DNA of 18,401 nt from the NCBI GenBank assembly GCA_905209865.1, contig CAJLUP010000027.1, forward strand, positions 1 through 18,401, read 5' to 3'. Shown in pieces: positions 14,269-18,401 of this stretch. A model generated the notes under the pieces. That model was given only the letters and a program-made list of their open reading frames with translations, made no database searches and was not told the origin of the DNA. This DNA comes from an uncultured Lachnospiraceae bacterium (GTDB taxonomy: Bacteria; Bacillota; Clostridia; Lachnospirales; Lachnospiraceae). Position numbers and translations under genes: made by a program. The first letter of the stretch is position 1. The number at the start of each line of letters is the position of its first letter.

Positions 14269-14301
14269 AATAGTAATATCGTTTACGAAAAGTTTACTAT
14301 T
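14269..14301 (-). promoter_or_regulatory. Repeat cluster upstream of the carbamate kinase gene
   Basis: An inverted repeat AATAGTAA (14269-14276) and TTACTATT (14294-14301) encloses two direct copies of GTTTAC (14281-14286 and 14292-14297) with an 11-bp period. The cluster sits about 80-110 bp upstream of the start, in the likely promoter region. I cannot pick a clear sigma-A promoter. A regulator site is plausible but unassigned. Confidence 0.35.
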
Positions 14302-14315
14302 ATTTTTTTGAAAAA

Positions 14316-15890
14316 TCAATATGAAAGAATGATTGACAAAAGAATATCCAAAAGGAATAAAATGTTTAAAATGACACAGAAAACCGTTTGCGTTTTCTTT
14401 GATAATTTTGAAAAATGATTTGTCCAGTTTGGCGCCAGGTAATAGATGAACGCGCATCCAAGCAGAGCAAATGCGGCAGATCCGCCAAGATAGATCCTGC
14501 CGTTGAGATTAAGGAAAAATTCACTGAAGTCCCAAAGCCTGCATCCGGTAAAAAATTCCATCGTAAAGCTGAACAAATACTGCAATATTGAAAATACTGC
14601 AAAATTAAGGAAGAAAACGGAAACAGGTTTTTTGAGCAGCCGTTTCGACAGCTTAATGATAAAAAGTCCATAAATTCCGTAGAGCGGAAGCCACGGACCG
14701 AGTAATAAGCGGACGTCGGAAACTGTTCCGTCACGCATAAGGTGGATGAGCGCTTCAAGAATCCATCCGAAACAAGAAGCGGCGTGGAACAGAAAAATAC
14801 ATGACAAAACGTCATAATTTCGATATACGCGGGCAGAAGGCTTTACCATTTTAGGCTGGACAGAGAAAAGAAAGACGGGGTATTGCTCCGGCTCAAAATA
14901 GGAGATCTTCGTATAAGGTCCTTGCGAATCATCGTAAAGCGCTTTGCTGATGAGAAGCTCATCCTCGGAAGGAACGTGTTCCAAATAAGAATCGTTCAGC
15001 ATTTCGTAGCGCTGGGAACGGGAGAGAACATAGTCTCTGCGAAGGGCTGCATAAAGTTCTGCTTTGCATCCGGTGATATATGGGTTGACAAACAGAAAAT
15101 CAAGGAGGCCAAGCGTTGCAATGGACAAAAGCTTCCATCCGATAAAAGAACAATCCAGCAGGAACAGTTTCCATTTGTTTTTCTGCATGAGTTGTTTTGA
15201 CAAAAAGAAAGCGTCTTTTCGGCTTATTTTCGGGTTCTCTGCTAAAATATACGGGATCATCGCATATTCGTAGTGCTTTATAATACCGCCTGCAATGGTA
15301 AAATTCCAAAGAAACTGAAAAACAGATCTGCAGAACATTACCCATACTGATGCCGAGAGGCAGCGGAGTTTATACAAGAAGAAAATCTTAGAGATAGAGG
15401 TTCTTTTATACTTCCGCGTTTCGAGGAAAAATCTCATTTCCCCTACAATCAGCACATAATTGACGAATAACTGATAGATAAAGGTCACGAGAAGTCCGAT
15501 AATAAGAAATATAAGCGACGCACTGAACGGTTCAGTGAAGCAGGCGTTGATCGTTCGCAGAGCGTTGAAAAATACAGAAATACTTGCTGAACAAAGATCA
15601 ATCAAAAAGGAGAACACATGGAACAGCGTATTCTGTAAAAGTTTCAGAAAAGTATTTCCACCGAAAATCAGTCCGATAGTCTCGGCAAATGCTTCCGAAT
15701 TAGGAATGCTTAAAGAAAATGCGGCATCTGAGTAAGCAGGGCCGGAAAGCTTCTGCAAATTCAAAAAAGTTGTAGATATAGGGTATGCTGTTGTGAGCAA
15801 AGAAATAATGAAGCAGACGGACACCATTTTGGTATACGCCTGTTTCATATATGACTTAGAAGCTTTTTTTAAGGTTCTTTGTTTCCACAT
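14316..15890 (-). CDS. DUF975 / CmpB-like fusion membrane protein
   Basis: A 524-residue integral membrane protein made of two known parts. The first 300 or so residues match the DUF975 family: W-K-x-R-x-L-K-K-A-S-K at the start, then MIPYILAENPKISRKDAFFLS, LFLLDCSFIGWKLLSIATLG and NPYITGCKAELYAALR. After a soluble linker with acidic and aromatic stretches (about 300-370), the last 150 residues resemble the putative ABC-transporter CmpB family (PF06541): FGWILEALIHLM, LLGPWLPLYGIYGL, and LWDFSEFFLNLNGRIYLGGS. About ten to twelve membrane segments are expected. No ATP-binding domain is present or adjacent, so transport is unproven. GGGAGAG precedes the ATG. The function of both domains is unknown. 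Confidence 0.8.
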   Translation of the reverse strand: MWKQRTLKKASKSYMKQAYTKMVSVCFIISLLTTAYPISTTFLNLQKLSGPAYSDAAFSLSIPNSEAFAETIGLIFGGNTFLKLLQNTLFHVFSFLIDLCSASISVFFNALRTINACFTEPFSASLIFLIIGLLVTFIYQLFVNYVLIVGEMRFFLETRKYKRTSISKIFFLYKLRCLSASVWVMFCRSVFQFLWNFTIAGGIIKHYEYAMIPYILAENPKISRKDAFFLSKQLMQKNKWKLFLLDCSFIGWKLLSIATLGLLDFLFVNPYITGCKAELYAALRRDYVLSRSQRYEMLNDSYLEHVPSEDELLISKALYDDSQGPYTKISYFEPEQYPVFLFSVQPKMVKPSARVYRNYDVLSCIFLFHAASCFGWILEALIHLMRDGTVSDVRLLLGPWLPLYGIYGLFIIKLSKRLLKKPVSVFFLNFAVFSILQYLFSFTMEFFTGCRLWDFSEFFLNLNGRIYLGGSAAFALLGCAFIYYLAPNWTNHFSKLSKKTQTVFCVILNILFLLDILLSIILSY

Positions 15891-15904
15891 AGTTATCTCT
15901 CCCT

Positions 15905-15932
15905 AAAGCGGCAGAAAATGTCTGCCGTTTTT
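15905..15932. terminator. Hairpin between the DUF3783 and DUF975 genes
   Basis: AAAGCGGCAGA (15905-15915) pairs with TCTGCCGTTTT (15921-15931), with one G-U pair and a 5-nt loop. The T-run is on the plus strand, where no gene lies upstream. On the minus strand the 3' arm ends CTTT just before the DUF975 ribosome site. So it is either an inefficient minus-strand terminator or attenuator, or a plus-strand stop for antisense transcripts. Confidence 0.5.
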
Positions 15933-15939
15933 GTATTCT

Positions 15940-16314
15940 TTATGGATGGAGCGCTTCGTGTTCACGGCGGATTTCGCTGAAGCAGTCGAGTGCGTTCCAT
16001 TTGCTGTTCGTCGGCGTTAATACCGCCTTATATGGAAACGGTCCGGCTCCGCTTTTCCGAAGGGCTGCCAGAACCTGATCCAGTCTGCCGCTGTCAAGTG
16101 AGCAGAAGAGAAACATTGTGTCCGGAAGTTCCTCCCCTTCGTAAGTTCCCTCGACCGGGGAAATCTCTTTCATGCCTGCAAGAAATCCGAGAGGCTGGTT
16201 GTATTGTTCGCGTTTAATGATCTGAATGCGGATGTGCAGAGGCAGTAAGGCTGACTGAAGTTTCAGAAGCTGTTTTTTCTCCGGCGGATGAAATAATAAA
16301 ATCGTCTCTTTCAT
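15940..16314 (-). CDS. DUF3783 domain protein
   Basis: A 124-residue cytosolic protein. Its second half matches the DUF3783 pattern: D-T-M-F-L-F-C-S-L-D-S-G-R-L-D-Q-V-L-A-A-L-R, then Y-K-A-V-L-T-P-T-N-S-K-W and the C-terminal REHEALHP. The first half (ILLFHPPEKKQLLKLQSALL) is a small alpha/beta region common to these proteins. The function is unknown. AAAGGAT lies 8 nt before the ATG. The DUF975-CmpB gene begins 49 nt after its stop, with a hairpin between. Confidence 0.8.
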   Translation of the reverse strand: MKETILLFHPPEKKQLLKLQSALLPLHIRIQIIKREQYNQPLGFLAGMKEISPVEGTYEGEELPDTMFLFCSLDSGRLDQVLAALRKSGAGPFPYKAVLTPTNSKWNALDCFSEIRREHEALHP

Positions 16315-16418
16315 ATTTAAAATCCTTTCGTATAGAAATTGTTGTCGGTGTTTCTTTACTGATGTTATTGTATCTCATAAATTGAAAAAAAGAAAGAGAA
16401 ACGAAAAGACAGGTTTTT

Positions 16419-16427
16419 CATATAATA
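16419..16427 (+). promoter_or_regulatory. -10 element upstream of ylmC/ymxH gene, possibly a sporulation sigma
   Basis: CATATAATA (16419-16427) contains a consensus TATAAT but lacks a sigma-A -35 at 17 bp (GAAACG there). It equally fits the sigma-K type pattern CATANNNTA, with AC at 16401-16402 16 bp upstream. The gene product belongs to a sporulation-linked family. The -35 evidence is too short to decide. Confidence 0.4.
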
Positions 16428-16458
16428 AATGAAGAAAATAAAAATGGCGGCGACCGGT

Positions 16459-16713
16459 ATGCGAATCTGTGAATTAAAGGAAAAGGAAGTGATCAACGTC
16501 TGCAGCGGGAAACGTCTCGGCTGTATTGCGGATGTGGAAATAAATATATGTACCGGGGAAATCGAGGCGATCATTATACCGGGACCGGGAAAAATCTGTG
16601 GTTTTTTCGGAACAGACAGCGAATATGTGATTCCGTTTTCCTGTATAAAAAAGATCGGACCGGATATTGTACTTGTAGAAATTAAAGAAGAAAAATTTTT
16701 ACAAAAATTTTAA
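16459..16713 (+). CDS. YlmC/YmxH family sporulation protein (PRC-barrel)
   Basis: Small PRC-barrel protein of 84 residues: MRICELKEKEVINVCSGKRL, then G-C-I-A-D-V-E-I-N, IIIPGPGKICGFFG, DSEYVIPFSCIKKIGPDIVLVE. This is the YlmC/YmxH pattern, associated with endospore formation in Bacilli and Clostridia; the molecular role is unclear. The open frame begins at 16429, but that ATG overlaps the TATAAT box and would precede the transcript start. ATG 16459 gives the normal family N-terminus, though it has only a poor ribosome site; 16444 is an alternative that adds five residues. Confidence 0.82.
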   Translation: MRICELKEKEVINVCSGKRLGCIADVEINICTGEIEAIIIPGPGKICGFFGTDSEYVIPFSCIKKIGPDIVLVEIKEEKFLQKF

Positions 16714-16719
16714 AGCCTG

Positions 16720-16728
16720 TGATATAAT
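16720..16728 (+). promoter_or_regulatory. Extended -10 promoter of nrdR-truA
   Basis: TGATATAAT (16720-16728) is a TGnTATAAT extended -10, with TTACAA (16699-16704) 18 bp upstream. The -35 lies inside the 3' end of the ylmC-type gene. The leader is about 63 nt. Confidence 0.65.
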
Positions 16729-16797
16729 AAACGAGTCATAAGTTGAAAAGAAAAATGATACAGAAACAGAAAAAAGAGAAAGAAAGGCGGAAAGATC

Positions 16798-17247
16798 ATG
16801 AGATGTCCATATTGTGGAAATCCGGATACGAGAGTGATAGATTCTCGTCCCGCGGAAGATAAAAACTCGATCAGGAGAAGGCGTTCTTGTGACGAGTGCG
16901 GCAGAAGATTTACGACATATGAAAAAGTAGAGACGATTCCGCTCATTGTTATAAAAAAAGATAATAACAGAGAGCAGTATGAAAGATCTAAGATTGAACA
17001 TGGCGTATTAAGCGCATGTTATAAACGTCCGGTTCCTGCGGAAGCGATCCAAAAGACGATCGATGCCATCGAACTTGAAATTTTTAACCGTGAGGAAAAA
17101 GAGATTCCGAGCAGTGAGATCGGAGAGATCGTTATGGAGAAATTAAAAGAACTGGATCCGGTGGCGTATGTGCGTTTTGCTTCTGTATACAGAGAGTTTA
17201 AAGACGCAGGTACATTTGTGGACGAGCTTAAGAAATTTCTGCAGTAG
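16798..17247 (+). CDS. nrdR: Transcriptional repressor NrdR
   Basis: Repressor of ribonucleotide reductase genes that senses ATP/dATP. N-terminal zinc ribbon with C3-x-x-C6 and C31-x-x-C34 (MRCPYCGNPDTRVIDSR and CDECGRRFTTYE), followed by an ATP-cone domain (about 46-136) with VIKKDNNREQYERSKI and SVYREFKD. The length of 149 is typical. AAAGGCGG precedes the ATG by about 9 nt. It is translationally close to truA (8-nt gap). No NrdR box pair was seen in its own promoter. Confidence 0.96.
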   Translation: MRCPYCGNPDTRVIDSRPAEDKNSIRRRRSCDECGRRFTTYEKVETIPLIVIKKDNNREQYERSKIEHGVLSACYKRPVPAEAIQKTIDAIELEIFNREEKEIPSSEIGEIVMEKLKELDPVAYVRFASVYREFKDAGTFVDELKKFLQ

Positions 17248-17255
17248 ATATCGTT

Positions 17256-18035
17256 ATGAGGACATACAAATTAACGATCGCGTATGATGGGACGAATTAT
17301 CAGGGATGGCAGAGGCAGGCGAACACGGATCGGACGATACAGGGAATCTTAGAGGGAGCTTTGACGCAGTGCACAGGATATGAGGTACAGGCGGACGGCT
17401 CGGGCAGAACGGATGCGGGAGTTCATGCACTCGGTCAGACGGTAAGCATTGTTCTTTCGGGAAAAGTGCAGACTGATCTGTTTGTAAGAAAACTGAATGA
17501 CTCTCTGCCGCCGGATATTCGTATTCTCAATGCGGAACTGGTGAAAAATGGATTTCATGCGCGAAAAAGCGCGACAGGGAAAGTTTACGAATATCGGATC
17601 GATACAGGGATGAAGCCGGATGTGTTTACGCGCAGATATTGTTATCATTTCCCGAGGGAACTGGATCTTGCAAGTATGAAAAAAGCGGCGGGATATTTGA
17701 CCGGAATGCATTCGTTTGCAGCATATACAGACAAAAAAGACGGAAAGTCCGTCAGACGGACGGTTTATGGTATTACGATTACGGAAGAAAAAGGCAAAAT
17801 ACAAGGCAATGGTCAGAATCGAATCGGTATGGGAGATTATGTTGTGATTCGATATGACGGAACCGGTTTTTTGTATCATATGGTGCGAATCCTGACAGGA
17901 ACTTTGCTTGAAGTCGGAGTCGGGGAGCGCACGGCAGAGAGTGTGAAAGAGGCACTTGACAGTAATGACAGGGCGAAGGCCGGATTTTTGGCGCCGGCAA
18001 GAGGACTCTTTTTAAAAGAAGTGCGTTATGAATAA
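17256..18035 (+). CDS. truA: tRNA pseudouridine(38-40) synthase TruA
   Basis: Isomerises uridines 38-40 in the anticodon arm of tRNAs to pseudouridine. Marks: YDGTNYQGWQRQ near the start, catalytic D53 in GSGRTDAGVHALGQ, FHARKSATGKVYEYRI, and the C-terminal YDGTGFLYHMVRILTGTLLEVG. A full-length 259 residues. It begins 8 nt after the nrdR stop and lacks a clear ribosome site of its own, which suggests translational coupling. One unusual patch, about residues 175-195 (EEKGKIQGNGQNRIGMG), lengthens a loop before the VVIRYDGTGF motif. Confidence 0.96.
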   Translation: MRTYKLTIAYDGTNYQGWQRQANTDRTIQGILEGALTQCTGYEVQADGSGRTDAGVHALGQTVSIVLSGKVQTDLFVRKLNDSLPPDIRILNAELVKNGFHARKSATGKVYEYRIDTGMKPDVFTRRYCYHFPRELDLASMKKAAGYLTGMHSFAAYTDKKDGKSVRRTVYGITITEEKGKIQGNGQNRIGMGDYVVIRYDGTGFLYHMVRILTGTLLEVGVGERTAESVKEALDSNDRAKAGFLAPARGLFLKEVRYE

Positions 18036-18042
18036 CAGGAAA

Positions 18043-18076
18043 GGGACAGGCAGTGTGCGACCGCCTGTCCCCTTTT
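18043..18076 (+). terminator. Intrinsic terminator of nrdR-truA
   Basis: GGGACAGGC (18043-18051) pairs with GCCTGTCCC (18063-18071), 11-nt loop, followed by CTTTT. Strong and GC-rich. Confidence 0.85.
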
Positions 18077-18080
18077 GCAT

Positions 18081-18160
18081 GGCGGCGAGCCAAAGTCCGG
18101 GCTTGCCAGAGATCTTGGCGACCGCCTACAATCCCCGAATGTGCCTTTTGGCATTTTCGG
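18081..18160. other. GC-rich structured segment with two further hairpins
   Basis: First hairpin: GGCGG (18081-18085) pairs with CCGCC (18122-18126), continuing inward with CG/CG and CCAA/TTGG interrupted by short bulges. Second: CCGAA (18135-18139) with TTCGG (18156-18160), enclosing TGCC-TTTT-GGCA (18142-18153). The 10-mer GCGACCGCCT occurs twice (18057-18066 and 18118-18127), each on the 3' side of a hairpin. No open frame runs through it. It could be a repeat element or a small RNA; neither is proven. Confidence 0.5.
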
Positions 18161-18197
18161 TGATTAAGGGTTGATTTTTGGGCTAATCAATTTTTTC
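18161..18197 (+). terminator. Second plus-strand terminator at the right edge
   Basis: TTGATT (18171-18176) pairs with AATCAA (18185-18190), loop 8 nt, followed by six T residues and a pyrimidine-rich tail. A competing pairing, TGATTA (18161-18166) with TAATCA (18184-18189), uses the same 3' arm. The T-run falls in the last codons of the convergent ORF. Confidence 0.6.
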
Positions 18198-18399
18198 TCT
18201 TTTCATTTTGTTTTAAGATAAAATCCCTGAACGTATTCGTTTCGCATTTTACGACAGACTCTGCGATTGTTTTTTTATCAAGGTCATTTATCTCGATCGT
18301 GATCGGCACGATGATATTTTTTTCAGATATGCCCAGAGCTGTAACGGCAGATGTAAAAACTTTTTTTACTATAATGACGCTGTTATTTAATGAGGACAT
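18187..18399 (-). CDS. Unknown AT-rich ORF, convergent with truA, possibly incomplete at 5' end
   Basis: A minus-strand frame of 70 codons from ATG 18399 to TGA 18187, which may extend beyond the window. The product has a hydrophobic first part (NNSVIIVKKVFTSAVTALG), a strand-rich middle (NIIVPITIEINDLDKK) and a basic tail (ILKQNEKRKN). Codon use looks coding-like (mixed third positions, few rare patterns), which favours a real gene, and convergence with the truA unit is natural. I do not recognise the family. Whether the ATG at 18399 is the true start or an internal Met cannot be decided here. Confidence 0.5.
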   Translation of the reverse strand: MSSLNNSVIIVKKVFTSAVTALGISEKNIIVPITIEINDLDKKTIAESVVKCETNTFRDFILKQNEKRKN

Positions 18400-18401
18400 A
18401 A

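Noticed and set aside
18081..18126. Possible tRNA or tRNA-like element
   Set aside because: It folds into one long interrupted stem, with no D, anticodon or T arm, and is too short.

Overview
The window looks like ordinary chromosome of a low-to-mid GC Gram-positive anaerobe of class Clostridia, most likely Lachnospiraceae. The reasons are the family mix (spore protein of the YlmC/YmxH type, a DUF975 membrane protein, a DUF3783 protein, NrdR next to TruA, a TPR lipoprotein next to HflX), the GGAGG-type ribosome sites, the sigma-A promoters and many bidirectional hairpin terminators. The genus cannot be fixed from this sequence. No IS element, prophage, CRISPR array, rRNA or tRNA was seen.

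Layout, left to right. (a) 1-2011: tail of an unknown gene, translationally coupled to an orphan PTS IIC-like membrane protein, then a small (p)ppGpp synthetase with its own promoter. (b) 2114-6272: a metal-resistance pair (ArsR/SmtB sensor and P1B-2 zinc/cadmium-type ATPase), followed in the same direction by a TPR lipoprotein and the ribosome-associated GTPase HflX, closed by a bidirectional terminator. (c) 6328-7805: divergent pair of an SDR reductase (minus; resembles the EF-P-modifying YmfI group) and a MESH1-like HD hydrolase (plus), both with good promoters. (d) 7806-12146: a gene-free stretch of about 400 bp, then the fructose cluster fruK-fruA-fruR; the fru promoter carries 10-bp phased direct repeats that are a candidate FruR operator. 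(e) 12239-16314, all minus: hemolysin III/PAQR-like membrane protein with twin perfect palindromes upstream, a carbamate kinase homologue with altered active-site loops, a DUF975-CmpB fusion membrane protein, and a DUF3783 protein. (f) 16459-18035, plus: YlmC/YmxH, NrdR, TruA. (g) 18036-18401: terminator, a GC-rich multi-hairpin segment, another terminator, and a convergent AT-rich ORF at the right edge.

Functional links. Fructose enters through FruA as fructose-1-phosphate, FruK converts it to fructose-1,6-bisphosphate, and FruR presumably senses the flux. The ArsR-type sensor presumably derepresses the metal pump. A stand-alone (p)ppGpp synthetase and a candidate stand-alone (p)ppGpp hydrolase lie 5 kb apart.

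I found no convincing wholly new multi-gene system. The most worthwhile leads are the carbamate kinase variant, the twin palindromes before the hemolysin III gene, the phased repeats in the fru promoter and the structured segment after truA. All family assignments come from motif recognition by eye; no database search was run.
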